The notes: generated by a model from the letters alone, not told the origin. A stretch of 64,000 nucleotides of DNA from Azospirillum thermophilum (GCF_003130795.1 NZ_CP029353.1:1937501-2001500); one strand, 5' to 3'. Shown: positions 29,990 to 41,334, counted from the stretch's first letter. Made by a program: numbers and translations.

Positions 29990-30214
29990 ATTGTCGGACG
30001 CACCCGCGGCATTCGGACGCAGGCCTGCGCGAAAGGGGTAGATTCCCCGACTCCCGCCTGGGCCGGCGGATAAAATGTTGCTATATTGTTAATTAATCAC
30101 AAGGCCACGACAACGGCCGGCACCAGGGCGGCCTGATCGGAGGCGCAGTCCCGACGGATGGTCCGTAGCGACCGCCTCCATCGACAGCCATGGCACCAAC
30201 GGATGGAGGTTGCC

Positions 30215-30523
30215 ATGCTTACCATGGAAGATTGCCTGGGCCTCGCAAACCTTGAACAGGACGAGGTCTTCCAGATCGCCAAGCATGAACGGCTGGCGTT
30301 CACCGCGGCGCTCGAGAAGGGGGCGACCCTGCTGAGCGAGCCGTGGGGCGACGCGGCGGTCCGGCAGATGGTGTGGGACAATCTGTGCGCCGCCAACCGG
30401 CGCGAGCCGGCCCGCGTCCCCGAACTGATGACGCTGTATCACGAGACCTGCACGCGTCATCCGAACACGTTCGACCGGCGGCGGTCGCCGGTACGCAACA
30501 CGGCTCCGCTGGACCGGCACTGA
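30215..30523 (+). CDS. Small soluble protein of unknown function
   Basis: A 102-residue protein that I do not recognise. GGATGGAGGT lies 4 nt before the ATG, a strong ribosome site. The sequence is mostly helical: MLTMEDCLGLANLEQDEVFQ, then LAFTAALEKGATLLSEPWGD and LCAANRREPARVPELMTLYH, with three cysteines. It is preceded by an unusually AT-rich stretch (30070-30105) that may contain its promoter and followed by a good terminator, so it is a self-contained unit. The name of a family would need a profile search. Confidence 0.75.
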   Translation: MLTMEDCLGLANLEQDEVFQIAKHERLAFTAALEKGATLLSEPWGDAAVRQMVWDNLCAANRREPARVPELMTLYHETCTRHPNTFDRRRSPVRNTAPLDRH

Positions 30524-30568
30524 TCCGGCGCCGGCCGGCGCCTGTCCCCGTAATGATCCTTCCAATAG

Positions 30569-30595
30569 CCGGGGCTCTTCGCCCCGGTTTGTTTT
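30569..30595 (+). terminator. Terminator after the 30.2-kb gene
   Basis: CCGGGGC (30569-30575) and GCCCCGG (30581-30587) with loop TCTTC, followed by TTTGTTTT. A clear intrinsic terminator, between convergent genes. Confidence 0.9.
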
Positions 30596-30605
30596 CTGAT
30601 CCATT

Positions 30606-31547
30606 TCAGCCGGCCGCGATCCAGTCGGAGATCAGGCGGTGGGCGATCGAGTCGCTGCGGGCGAGGCGGAACGCGTCGCTGGGTTTCGCCGTGCGCAGGA
30701 AGTCACGGCTGAACCACTGGGCGCTGTCCAGCTCGTCCCGATCAACGGTGATGTCGAGGCTGGTCGCCCGCGCGGTGAAGCCGAGCATCAGCGAGGACGG
30801 GAAGGGCCAGGGCTGCGAGGAGTGATAGCGGATGTCGGTGACGGGCAGCCCGACCTCCTCCATCACCTCGCGCGCGACGGCGTCCTCCAGGCTCTCCCCC
30901 GGTTCCAGAAAGCCGGCCAGGACCGAGTGCATGCCCGGCGCCCATTTGGACTGGCGGCCGAGCAGCAGGCGGTCGCCGCCGTCATGGACCAGCATGATCA
31001 CCGCCGGATCGGTGCGCGGGAAGTGATGGGCTCCGCAATCGGGGTTGGTGCAGAGCCGGACATGGCCGCCTTCCGCGCTGGCGGCGGGAGAGCCGCAGAC
31101 GCCGCAGAAGCGGTGGCGGGTGTTCCACCAGGCCATGCCGCGGGCGTAGGCGCAGAGACCCGCCTCGTCCGCCGGCATCAGCGGACCGACCGTACGCAGA
31201 TCCTCGAACCGGCCGAGGCCGGTCAGATCCGGCAGGTCCTCCGGCGAGTCGACCGGCGACAGGTCCACGGCGAAGACCGGTGCGCCATCCATCGGGCCGC
31301 CGTCCATCAACCCCAGGAAGATCGGCACGGCGCCGAGATCGCCGCCGCCCTTCAGGAAGACGGCCCGCGGCGCCTCGGCCGGGCCGGCGATGAAGCTCCT
31401 GCTGTGGAACAGCGGCAGGACGCGGGCGGCGGGCGACAGCCAGGCCTGCGTCAGCCAGTCCTCGTCCTTGCGCCGCAGGGAGGCGCGGTCGATCGGGATG
31501 GCGGCGTAGGTGTTGGGCCGGTCGTGGCCGGAGATGGGGGTCTTCAT
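30606..31547 (-). CDS. nudC: NAD+ diphosphatase / NADH pyrophosphatase
   Basis: A 313-residue Nudix hydrolase that cleaves NAD(H) to NMN(H) and AMP and can decap NAD-RNA. The zinc ribbon RFCGVCGSPAAS ... LCTNPDCGAHHFPRTDP, the Nudix box GFLEPGESLEDAVAREVMEE and the NudC-specific YHSSQPWPFPSSLMLGF are all intact. The start was taken at MKTPISGHDRPN; an in-frame ATG 51 nt upstream cannot be excluded. It is divergent from the phosphatase gene at 31716. Confidence 0.95.
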   Translation of the reverse strand: MKTPISGHDRPNTYAAIPIDRASLRRKDEDWLTQAWLSPAARVLPLFHSRSFIAGPAEAPRAVFLKGGGDLGAVPIFLGLMDGGPMDGAPVFAVDLSPVDSPEDLPDLTGLGRFEDLRTVGPLMPADEAGLCAYARGMAWWNTRHRFCGVCGSPAASAEGGHVRLCTNPDCGAHHFPRTDPAVIMLVHDGGDRLLLGRQSKWAPGMHSVLAGFLEPGESLEDAVAREVMEEVGLPVTDIRYHSSQPWPFPSSLMLGFTARATSLDITVDRDELDSAQWFSRDFLRTAKPSDAFRLARSDSIAHRLISDWIAAG

Positions 31548-31715
31548 GGCGAGGAGGCTGCCACAACCCCTGGCACCCGCAAAGCCCTTCTCTCTCAAGC
31601 CAGCCCTCTGCGCCGGCCGGCCCCCTGTCTTTGGCGCTTGCCGCGACCACGCACATGGCTAGGATGCCGGCCACCGATACAGTTCCTTGCCTGCACCGGA
31701 AGACGGAGAGCGTCC

Positions 31716-32510
31716 ATGGAGTCGCCAGCGACCGAGCCCTGCCCCGACCACCTGGTGACGCTCGCCCAGCGTCTGGCCGACGCCGGCGCGGCGGTGGTGC
31801 GGAGATACTTCCGCACGCCGGTCGCGGTGGACGACAAGGCCGACCACTCGCCGGTCACCATCGCCGACCGCGAGGCGGAACTGGCGATCCGGTCGCTGAT
31901 CGAGGCGGAGCGGCCCGACGACGGCATCTATGGCGAGGAGCACGGGACCAAGAACCTGGACGCCGAATGGGTCTGGGTGATCGACCCGATCGACGGCACC
32001 AAGTCCTTCATCACCGGGCGGCCGATCTTCGGCACGCTGATCGCGCTGCTGCGCCGCGGCCGGCCGGTGCTGGGGATCATCGACCAGCCGGTCGTCGGCG
32101 ACCGCTGGATCGGCGCCGCCGGGCGGCCCACCACCCACAACGGCAAGCCGGCCCGCGTCCGCCCCTGCCCCGGCGGGCTGGCCGGGGCGACGTTCGGCAC
32201 CACCTCGCCCGACCTGTTCCCCGGCGAGGACTACGAGGCCTACCGGCGCGTCGCGGCGGCGGCCAAGGTCGCCGTCTATGGCGGCGACTGCTACAGCTAC
32301 GGCCTGCTGGCGTCGGGCTACTACGACCTCGTCGTGGAGTCGGGGCTGAAGCTCTACGACTTCGCCGCGCTGGTGCCGGTGGTGACCGGGGCAGGCGGGC
32401 TGATGACCGACTGGGAGGGCAAGCCGCTCGACGCCAACTCCGGCGGCCGGGTGATCGCCGCCGGGGACCCGCAGACCCACCGCGACGCCATCGCGGCCCT
32501 TGCCGCCTGA
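31716..32510 (+). CDS. hisN: Inositol-monophosphatase family phosphatase, histidinol-phosphatase-like
   Basis: A 264-residue Mg-dependent phosphatase. The metal site motifs are present: YGEEHG, the WVIDPIDGTKSFITGRP signature (DPIDGT), and the C-terminal ESGLKLYDFAALVPVVTGAG. KSFITGRPIFGTLIAL is typical of HisN-type histidinol-phosphatases rather than of SuhB. The ATG at 31716 precedes MESPATEPCPDHL. The next gene starts 13 nt later, so they are probably cotranscribed. Confidence 0.88.
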   Translation: MESPATEPCPDHLVTLAQRLADAGAAVVRRYFRTPVAVDDKADHSPVTIADREAELAIRSLIEAERPDDGIYGEEHGTKNLDAEWVWVIDPIDGTKSFITGRPIFGTLIALLRRGRPVLGIIDQPVVGDRWIGAAGRPTTHNGKPARVRPCPGGLAGATFGTTSPDLFPGEDYEAYRRVAAAAKVAVYGGDCYSYGLLASGYYDLVVESGLKLYDFAALVPVVTGAGGLMTDWEGKPLDANSGGRVIAAGDPQTHRDAIAALAA

Positions 32511-32522
32511 GGAGCTGACCGC

Positions 32523-33030
32523 ATGACCCCGATCGCGCCGCCCGCCCGCTCCGTCTTCGAGACCTCGCCGGAGAAGCTCCGCCCCTTCCTCGAGGGGCTG
32601 GGCGACCGGGTGGCCGGCGGAGCCAACTGGATGGTCCGCAAGAAGACGGTCTGCGACCTGCTGCTCGGCCTCGACGCCTTCGCCCTGCCCGCCGCCGAGC
32701 GGCAGGTCCTGATGGGTCGCCCGGAGGAGGAGGCGGAGACGGGCGAGAACGGCCCGGCGACTTCCGCAACGTGCTCCCCTCTATGTCGGGGCGATGCTGG
32801 AGCGGCTGGCCGAACCGGCCGTCACCTCGGCCGAGCAGGCGGCGATCTACCTGCTGTCCATCCATCCCGAGCATCAGGGCGCCGCCGAGCAGTGGATGCT
32901 GGCCGACCCGCGCAACGGCAAGGCGGTGAAGCGGATCCTGCGGACCGACCGCCGCTATCGCCAGCTGATGGACCGCATGGCCGAGCACTGGAAGACGGTC
33001 GGCGAGCGGACCGGGCTGGAGCGGGACTGA
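32523..33030 (+). pseudogene. Unknown conserved-type gene (two single-base losses as sequenced)
   Basis: As given, the frame from ATG 32523 breaks near residue 77. Adding one C near 32753-32755 and one in the run 32776-32779 yields a continuous 169-residue protein: KLRPFLEGLGDRVAGGANWM ... GDFRNVLPLYVGAMLERLAE ... SIHPEHQGAAEQWMLADPRN ... RYRQLMDRMAEHWKTVGE. The corrected length is an exact multiple of three. I do not recognise the family; it is soluble and helical. It directly follows the HisN-type gene. The two losses fit the pattern of errors seen in ppdK and others. Confidence 0.7.
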
Positions 33031-33039
33031 ACCCGACCC

Positions 33040-34119
33040 TCAGGCGAGGAGGGCCTGGCCGGCCTCCACCGCCATCCATTCCGCCTGGGCGCCGTCCTCG
33101 CCGTCGGTGATCGCCGCCACCGTCACCGGGGCGGCGCCGGCGAAGTGGTAGGCCGCGGTGCTGCAGCCGGGACCGCCGCCGGTGTGACCCCAATAGGGGA
33201 CGCTGTCCTCGTCGGCCTCGATCATGACGCCGAGCCCGTAGGCCGGCTCCACCCAGGGGCGGCCGATCATCGCGCCATAGACCCGCCGCCCCGCCGTCAT
33301 GCGGCCGAGCAGCTCCCCCGGCAGGAAGTCCGTGCTGGCGAGGCCGTGCAGGAACGCCGCGGCGTCGGCGGCGGTCATGGCGACGACGCCATGGGCGACC
33401 CAGCCCGGATGGTAGCGCGCCGCCACCGGATCGCCGCCGTAGAGGGCGGAGCGGCCGAACAGCAGCCCGGCCAGATCCTCCCGCCGGGCCGGCACGGTCG
33501 CGCCGGCGAGGCCGAGCGGCTCGAAGACGACGTGGCGGAGCAGGTCGGCGAAGTGGACGCCGGCGGCCCGCTCCAGCAGCCGCTTCACCAGCAGGTAGCC
33601 GATGTTCGAGTAGCGGACCTCCCCGTCGCGGGGAAGCTCGGCCGCCGGATCGGGAAGGCAGTGCGAGAGGAACTCGTCCCCGCTCCACGGCTCGCCGCCG
33701 GCCGCCACGGCGGCGCGGTAGGCCGGGAGCTGGCCGTAGTCGGGGAGCCCGGCGCGGTGCTGGAGGAGCTCCGCCAGGGTCGCGGTCGCGGCGAAGCGGT
33801 ACTCCGGCAGCCAGCGCGCCAGGGGGGCGTCGAGGTCGAGGAGCCCTTCGGCCACCAGCCGCAGCACGGCGGCGGCGGAGACGGTCTTGGTAAGGCTGTA
33901 GACGAGGGCCCGCGTGTCGGGCGGCGGGGCCGGACGGTGGCCGGGGTCGAGGGAGACGACGCCCGACCAGGAGCGGTCGCCCGCCCGCAGCCCGAGCAGG
34001 ACCGTGGTGGCGGCGGCGCGCCCCTCCCCCTCCGCGAGGAGGGTGCGGACGGCGTCGACGGCCCCGGCGAAGGGTTTGGGGATGTCCCGGGGGATGTTCC
34101 CCGGGGGGTGGGCGGTCAT
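33040..34119 (-). CDS. Serine hydrolase of the beta-lactamase / class C penicillin-binding family
   Basis: A 359-residue protein with the SxxK motif in YSLTKTVSAAAVLRLV, the Tyr motif YSN in VRYSNIGYLLVKRLL, and HTGGG in YWGHTGGGPGCST in place of KTG. This combination matches the esterase / EstB-like and D-aminopeptidase-like serine hydrolases. No signal peptide is evident, so it is probably cytoplasmic. The substrate is unknown. It ends 10 nt from the convergent gene at 32523. Confidence 0.85.
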   Translation of the reverse strand: MTAHPPGNIPRDIPKPFAGAVDAVRTLLAEGEGRAAATTVLLGLRAGDRSWSGVVSLDPGHRPAPPPDTRALVYSLTKTVSAAAVLRLVAEGLLDLDAPLARWLPEYRFAATATLAELLQHRAGLPDYGQLPAYRAAVAAGGEPWSGDEFLSHCLPDPAAELPRDGEVRYSNIGYLLVKRLLERAAGVHFADLLRHVVFEPLGLAGATVPARREDLAGLLFGRSALYGGDPVAARYHPGWVAHGVVAMTAADAAAFLHGLASTDFLPGELLGRMTAGRRVYGAMIGRPWVEPAYGLGVMIEADEDSVPYWGHTGGGPGCSTAAYHFAGAAPVTVAAITDGEDGAQAEWMAVEAGQALLA

Positions 34120-34213
34120 GGCGGCGGGCTCCTACCGGAAACTGACCCCTTAAGAAGAGGCCTTCCGGCCGCGTCGGCCAATCGGGTCGAGCCCTATCCG
34201 GGGTGCCCACAAG

Positions 34214-34242
34214 GAAAAGGCCCTCCCGGGGGAGGGCCTTTC
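34214..34242 (-). terminator. Terminator of ppdK
   Basis: AAAGGCCCTCCC and GGGAGGGCCTTT pair with almost no loop. On the minus strand a TTTTCC tail follows. It lies just past the ppdK stop at 34250. Confidence 0.8.
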
Positions 34243-34249
34243 CGCACCG

Positions 34250-36938
<2,689 letters not shown>

Positions 36939-37033
36939 CGTGAATTCCTCGTTCACCCCTATGGTCGTCCGGCTTCGGGCCACACGGTGGACACGCTGGT
37001 CTGCCCTTGCGGCCGTCCCCGATATGCGCCGTT

Positions 37034-37867
37034 CTAGCCCCCCGCGGAAGGGGAACACAAGACAGTCCGTTGCATAACGTGAGCGCGGCCGTAGCGTTCC
37101 CGCCCGGCATGCTCCCTCCTTCGGAGGTTGGCCGAAGGGAGGGACCGGCGCCGGCGGACGGTGCCGCCTTGGGCGGATTGTGCGGTGCTTCGGCAATGCA
37201 CAACGCGGATTTCCCGCGGTTTCATCAATGGAATCAAGGCAATGATCCGATACGGCCGATACCCCGGATTGTGCAGCGGCTGCACGACGATCCGGCGGCG
37301 GGAGCGCGCCCGCCCCCTCCGTTCGGAGGGGGAGGCGGCCGGCGGGGCCCCGGTCTTTTTTTCCGCCGGCCCGCCCGGACCGGGCGTTTTTCCGGGCAGG
37401 CTGCCCGGATCATGGTCAAGCCGCCCCTCGTCGCCGGGCGGCAGGGTCCAGGAGGGCGCAACCAGAGCGTTCAGCGCCCGCAGCCGCGCCCGCGCCTCGC
37501 GCACCAGCGAGACATACTCCCAGCAGGTGCGCAGGCGGAAGGAGCGGTGCTCCTGCCAGATGGTCTTGTGGGCCACCCCCAGCTTGGCGCCGGCCTCCGC
37601 CGGGGAGTAGCCGGCGGCGATCAGCCGGGCGATCCGCGCCCAGGTGGCGTCGGGCAGGGTCGAGCGCGGGACGAGGCGGCGATCCTCCGGATCCGGTGAA
37701 AATCCAGGCGGCGTGCGGGGTTCGGGCAGGTCGGCCAGCGCGTCGGGACCGTCGGCCGGCGCCCGCCCCGGCCGGCCGTCCCGCACCAGCGAGCTGCCGA
37801 GCGCCGCCGGGTCGCGGCGGTCCCAGGCAGCGCGCAGCGGCCGGCCGTAGAAGCCCAGCGCCGCCAA
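37034..37867 (-). CDS. HTH-domain protein 1, paralogue of the next gene (start uncertain)
   Basis: An HTH segment [32 protein letters not shown], followed by a charged helix [20 protein letters not shown], matches the gene at 37992-38540 in layout. No ATG or GTG precedes it in frame. TTG at 37867 is the formal start, but the frame stays protein-like further up ([20 protein letters not shown]), and an AGGAGA site lies 7 nt before an ATC at 37930. The last 125 or so residues run through the palindromic element and look non-coding, so the true C-terminus is probably near 37430 and the end may be disturbed by an indel. HTH layout is like small terminase-type or phage DNA-binding proteins; function unknown. 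Confidence 0.5.
   Translation of the reverse strand: MAALGFYGRPLRAAWDRRDPAALGSSLVRDGRPGRAPADGPDALADLPEPRTPPGFSPDPEDRRLVPRSTLPDATWARIARLIAAGYSPAEAGAKLGVAHKTIWQEHRSFRLRTCWEYVSLVREARARLRALNALVAPSWTLPPGDEGRLDHDPGSLPGKTPGPGGPAEKKTGAPPAASPSERRGRARSRRRIVVQPLHNPGYRPYRIIALIPLMKPREIRVVHCRSTAQSAQGGTVRRRRSLPSANLRRREHAGRERYGRAHVMQRTVLCSPSAGG
37178..37287. repeat. Paired TTGTGC/GCACAA palindrome element, copy 3 (reverse orientation)
   Basis: Palindrome b is TTGTGC-N14-GCACAA at 37178-37203 (26 nt). Palindrome a is TTGTGCA-GCGGC-TGCACGA at 37269-37287 (19 nt, one mismatch), itself framed by CCGGAT/ATCCGG (37264-37269 and 37290-37295). The order a-to-b points along the minus strand toward ppdK, about 240 nt before its start. 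Confidence 0.75.
37366..37390 (+). terminator. Orphan plus-strand terminator-like hairpin
   Basis: GCCCGGACCGGGC forms a tight stem followed by GTTTTTCC, and a T7 run (about 37349-37355) lies just upstream after GGGGCCCC. No plus-strand gene precedes it. It may end a short transcript starting near the palindromic element. Confidence 0.4.
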
Positions 37868-37991
37868 CCCCTGGGTGCGGTCGCGCGGGATGCAGAGCTT
37901 GCCACGGCGGAACCCGAGGGCGGCGGTGATGGCGGGGTCTCCTGCGGCGGGGGGATCGTTCGTGTGCGACTCGGGGCGCGCGCGCCGGCCC

Positions 37992-38540
37992 TCAGGGCAG
38001 CGGGAGGTCGGGGGCGAACTCGTCCTGCCAGTCGAGGGGGATCGCCTCGGCGAGGTCGGCCTCGGGGACCGGTTCGGCGCGGTCGGCGAGGTCGGGGCCG
38101 GGCGGATCGGCGGGCCGCTCCAGCGCCGCCGGCGCGGCGAGGCCGAGCCGGTCGGCCAGCCAGCGGATGGTGCGGAGATCGCCGCGGCCGACCGCCTGCT
38201 CGATCTGCGTGGTGACGAGATGGGAGAGCGAGCGCAGGCGGGACGACGCCTCGCGCCGCAGGCAGGCGCGTTCCCACTCCACCCGCTCGCGGAAGGCCGG
38301 CGAGACGTAGTAGGCGCGCCACAGCGTGTTGCGGTGGCAGCCCATGGCGCGGGCGACCTGGACCATCGGCCAGCCGGCGGCCATGCGGTGCGCCGCCATC
38401 GCCCAGTCGGCGTCGGAATAGCGCGAGCCGGGAACCAGCCGGCCGCCCTCCGGCAGCGGCGGCTCGCTCAGCTCCACCGGAAGCGCCGGGTCGGGAGCGG
38501 TCTGCGGGAGGGACTTGCGGGAACGGGGCGTGCTGGACAT
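37992..38540 (-). CDS. HTH-domain protein 2
   Basis: A 182-residue basic protein. The N-terminal 40 residues are Pro/Arg-rich. The HTH reads WAMAAHRMAAGWPMVQVARA-MGCHRNTLWRAY, followed by RVEWERACLRREASSRLRSL and a domain DLRTIRWLADRLGLAAPAAL. The C-terminus is acidic (PLDWQDEFAPDLPLP). It shares the order (R)LVPxS..D..WA..A..HAAG-type helix..G..xTLW with the adjacent downstream gene, so the two arose by duplication. It resembles HTH parts of phage small-terminase-like proteins but no phage genes are nearby. The function is unknown. Confidence 0.6.
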   Translation of the reverse strand: MSSTPRSRKSLPQTAPDPALPVELSEPPLPEGGRLVPGSRYSDADWAMAAHRMAAGWPMVQVARAMGCHRNTLWRAYYVSPAFRERVEWERACLRREASSRLRSLSHLVTTQIEQAVGRGDLRTIRWLADRLGLAAPAALERPADPPGPDLADRAEPVPEADLAEAIPLDWQDEFAPDLPLP

Positions 38541-38669
38541 GACGGACGTCCTCGGCTGGGAAAACCAGCCTTCGTCCTAACATAGGAATATTTACCGGTC
38601 GAGCGGCGCCGGAAAAAGGCCGGGGCGCGGTTCAGGCGGTGATCGGGTATGTGCAGGGCCGAAAACGAC

Positions 38670-38704
38670 AAAAGGCTTTCAGGTTTCCCTGAAAGCCTTT
38701 TGTT
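38670..38704 (-). terminator. Terminator of the tRNA-Pro gene
   Basis: AAAAGGCTTTCAGG (38670-38683) pairs with CCTGAAAGCCTTTT (38688-38701) across loop TTTC. On the minus strand the hairpin immediately follows the tRNA 3' end and finishes with a T run. Confidence 0.9.
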
Positions 38705-38706
38705 AC

Positions 38707-38783
38707 TGGTCGGAGAGAGAGGATTCGAACCTCCGGCCCCTGCCTCCCGAAAGCAGTGCTCTACCAGGCTGAGCTACTCTCCG
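38707..38783 (-). tRNA. tRNA-Pro (anticodon CGG)
   Basis: A 77-nt cloverleaf. The acceptor arms CGGAGAG/CTCTCCG include the C1-G72 pair typical of bacterial proline tRNAs. The D arm is AGCTCAGCCTGGTAGAGC, the anticodon stem-loop CTGCT-TTCGGGA-GGCAG (CGG), and the T arm has GGTTCGAATCC. CCA is encoded. It reads proline codon CCG, frequent in this GC-rich genome. Confidence 0.96.
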
Positions 38784-39093
38784 TCAGGTCACCGGCGGTC
38801 GGTGTCGGCCGCCGGTGGAGGGGGTGTATAATGGGTCGGATCGGGGCGTGCAAGGCAAAAATTCGACCGCGGTCATTTTTCTGCGGGATGCCGCCGGCAA
38901 GGGAACGGACGCGGGACGGAGGCGGTCCGGCAACCGCTAACGGACGGGCCGGAAACGAAAATGGCGGCACCGGCAGCGCGCCGATACCGCCATGGGACAG
39001 GAACCCGCCGGCCCCGCCCCCCTCACCCCAGCCCCCTCCCCCGGGGGGAGAGGGACCATGGGCGGGAATGCGGGCTTGCCTGTCCGGACCGGC
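38784..39093. other. Gap between tRNA-Pro and the polyprenyl synthase gene
   Basis: About 310 bases without a supported gene. It contains the tRNA promoter side (38784-38870, moderately AT-rich around 38860-38882) and, at its far end, a GC-rich palindromic repeat described separately. Nothing else was seen. Confidence 0.5.
39019..39054. repeat. REP-like GC palindrome
   Basis: CCCCTCACCCCAGCCCCC leads into TCCCCCGGGGGGAGAGGG. CTCCCCC (39036-39042) pairs with GGGGGAG (39044-39050). The segment resembles the common dispersed CCCTCTCCCC..GGGGAGAGGGxxxGGTGAGGGG palindromes of proteobacterial genomes and matches the hairpin at 578-606. Confidence 0.6.
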
Positions 39094-40122
39094 TCAATAT
39101 TCGCGGTCGATGACGAAGTCGATGACCTCCAGCAGGGCGCGCTTCACCGGGCTGTCGGCGAACAGGCCGAGCGCGTCGCGGGCGATCGAGCCGTAGTGGC
39201 GGGCCCGCTCCACCGTGTCCTTCAGCGCGTTGTGCTTCGCCATCAGCTTCTGCGCCCGCTCCAGGTCGCCGTCCTGCTGGTCCAGCTCCTCCATGGTGCG
39301 GCGCCAGAAGGCCCGCTCCTCGTCGCTGCCGCGGCGGAAGGCCAGGACCACCGGCAGGGTGATCTTGCCCTCGCGGAAATCGTCGCCGATCGTCTTGCCG
39401 AGAGTCGCCTGCCGCGCCGAATAGTCGAGCACGTCGTCGACGAGCTGGAAGGCGATGCCGAGATTCATGCCGTAGTCGTAGAGCGCCATCTCCTCCGCCT
39501 GCGGGCGGCCGGCGACGACGGCGCCGACGCGGCAGGCGGCGGCGAACAGCTCCGCCGTCTTGGCCTTGATGACCTCCAGATAGGCCTGCTCGCTCGTCTC
39601 GGTGTCGTTGGTGGTGCGGAGCTGCAGCACCTCGCCCTCGGCGATCACCGCCGAGGCGTTGGACAGGATGCGCAGCACGTCGAGCGAGCCGACCTCCACC
39701 ATCAGCTGGAAGGCGCGGGAGAACAGGAAGTCGCCCACCAGCACGCTGGCCTTGTTGCCGAACACCGCGTTGGCCGAGGCGAGGCCGCGGCGCAGGTCGC
39801 TCTCGTCCACCACGTCGTCGTGCAGCAGGGTGGCGGTGTGGATGAACTCCACCACCGCGGCCAGCATCTTGTGGTCCTCGCCCTGGTAGCCGCACAGCTC
39901 GGCCGCGGCGAGCGTCAGCACCGGCCGCAGCCGCTTGCCGCCCGCCGCGATCAGATAGCCGGCGAGCTGCGGGATCAGCTCCACCGACGAGTGCATCCGC
40001 TGCACGATGAGTTCGTTGACGGCGCCCAGATCCTCGGCCACCAGGGCGGTCAGGTCGTCGAGCGGGGAAGACTTGCGCCGTTTCGGCTCGAAGTTGGTCA
40101 CGACCGCCAAGGTCGACTCCAC
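39094..40122 (-). CDS. ispB: Polyprenyl (octa-/decaprenyl) diphosphate synthase
   Basis: A 342-residue trans-prenyltransferase making the ubiquinone side chain. The first aspartate-rich motif is in LLHDDVVDESDLRRG, the second in FQLVDDVLDYSARQ, with GGKRLRPVLTLAAAELCGY before them. The length and motifs place it in the IspB/DdsA group; alphaproteobacteria usually make Q10, so decaprenyl is likely, but chain length cannot be read from sequence here. The start is GTG. It is divergent from the DUF2007 gene. Confidence 0.93.
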   Translation of the reverse strand: MESTLAVVTNFEPKRRKSSPLDDLTALVAEDLGAVNELIVQRMHSSVELIPQLAGYLIAAGGKRLRPVLTLAAAELCGYQGEDHKMLAAVVEFIHTATLLHDDVVDESDLRRGLASANAVFGNKASVLVGDFLFSRAFQLMVEVGSLDVLRILSNASAVIAEGEVLQLRTTNDTETSEQAYLEVIKAKTAELFAAACRVGAVVAGRPQAEEMALYDYGMNLGIAFQLVDDVLDYSARQATLGKTIGDDFREGKITLPVVLAFRRGSDEERAFWRRTMEELDQQDGDLERAQKLMAKHNALKDTVERARHYGSIARDALGLFADSPVKRALLEVIDFVIDREY

Positions 40123-40263
40123 GGATGATTGACGTCAGGATTTCGGATAGGGAGCATAACGGCATAGCCTCTTCGGTCAAGCCCCAGGGCCGATCAATTC
40201 GGCTCCGTGACCGACGGGAACAGCGGCGGGCGCGGCAGGACGGCACCGCGATTCAGAGGGATC

Positions 40264-40479
40264 ATGAAGGAACTGCTGCGCACCACCGACCCGGTCCGCC
40301 TGTCCTGGCTGACCGCCCTGCTGGCCGACGCCGGAATCGCGGCGGTGGTTCTCGACCAGCACACCAGCATCCTGGAAGGCTCCATCGGCGCCATCCCGCG
40401 CCGGCTGATGGTGGACGACGACGACCATGCGCAGGCCCGGCGCGTCCTGCACGAGGCCGGCGAGGAGACCGGCGCATGA
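40264..40479 (+). CDS. DUF2007 family protein
   Basis: A 71-residue protein. MKELLRTTDPVRLSWLTALL, then AVVLDQHTSILEGSIGAIPR and LMVDDDDHAQARRVLHEAG match the small DUF2007 fold (ferredoxin-like, putative signal transducing protein). The ATG follows AGAGGG; a GTG 57 nt upstream adds an unrelated leader. Its stop overlaps the methyltransferase start by ATGA, so the two are coupled. This pairing suggests a related role, not yet defined. Confidence 0.88.
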   Translation: MKELLRTTDPVRLSWLTALLADAGIAAVVLDQHTSILEGSIGAIPRRLMVDDDDHAQARRVLHEAGEETGA

Positions 40480-41234
40480 GCGGGCAAGCGGACCCGCGGG
40501 AGGATTTCCTGCTGGGCGGCCGGGTGCGGCTGCTGCAGCCGGCGGGCGGCTACCGCGCCGCCATCGACCCGGTGCTGCTGGCCGCCTTCACCCCGGCGGC
40601 GGCCGGCGAGCGGGTGCTGGACCTCGGCACCGGCACCGGGGCTGCGGCATTGTGCCTCGCGGCGCGGGTGCCCGGCGTGACGGTGACCGGGCTGGAGGCC
40701 CTGCCCGAAGCGGCGGATCTCGCCCGGCGCAACGCGGCGCTCAGCGGCCTCGCCGACCGGGTGGCGGTGGTGGAGGGCGACCTGCTCGCCCCGCCGGCGG
40801 AGCTGGCGCCGGTCGGCTGGGACCGGGTGATGATGAACCCGCCCTATCTGCGCGCCGACTCCGCGAGCCGCCCGCCCGACCCGTGGAAGGCCGCCGCCAA
40901 CGTCGAGGGCGCCGCCCGGCTGACCGACTGGATCGGCTGCGCCGCCCGCATGCTGGCGCCGCGCGGCGGCCTGACGCTGGTCCACCGCGCCGACCGGCTG
41001 GACGAGATCCTGGCGGCGCTGGCCGCCGCCCCCTTCGGCGGATTCGGCGCGCCGGTCGTGCTGCCGCTGTGGCCCAAGCCGGGGCGCGAGGCGCGGCGCG
41101 TGCTGGTCGCCGCGCGCAAGGGGGTGCGGGCGCCGCTGCGGCTGGCCGCCGGGCTGGTGGTGCACGGGGAGGACGGCGCCTATACGCCGCAGGCCGAGCA
41201 CATCCTGCGCGGGGCCGGGGCGCTGCTGCCCTGA
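40476..41234 (+). CDS. TrmN6-like tRNA1(Val) adenine-N6 methyltransferase family protein
   Basis: A 252-residue class I methyltransferase. SAM motif I is VLDLGTGTGAAALCLAARVP, the acidic loop is GLEALPEAADLARRNAAL, and the adenine-N6 catalytic motif is NPPY in RVMMNPPYLRADSAS. The N-terminus DFLLGGRVRLLQPAGGYRAA is like TrmN6/YfiC. Substrate assignment to A37 of tRNA-Val rests on family resemblance. It overlaps the DUF2007 gene. Confidence 0.88.
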   Translation: MSGQADPREDFLLGGRVRLLQPAGGYRAAIDPVLLAAFTPAAAGERVLDLGTGTGAAALCLAARVPGVTVTGLEALPEAADLARRNAALSGLADRVAVVEGDLLAPPAELAPVGWDRVMMNPPYLRADSASRPPDPWKAAANVEGAARLTDWIGCAARMLAPRGGLTLVHRADRLDEILAALAAAPFGGFGAPVVLPLWPKPGREARRVLVAARKGVRAPLRLAAGLVVHGEDGAYTPQAEHILRGAGALLP

Positions 41235-41334
41235 GGCGCGCACGGCGCCGGTTGCATCCGGGCGGCGGCTGGTGTGGAGTGGCGGCCATCCCGCCGGACC
41301 GCTCCCGCGGGGACGTGCCTTCGGAGACCCCCTG

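Noticed and set aside
37234..37461. Frame with Pro/Arg-rich product at 37.2-37.5 kb
   Set aside because: Low-complexity frame through hairpins; no conserved features.
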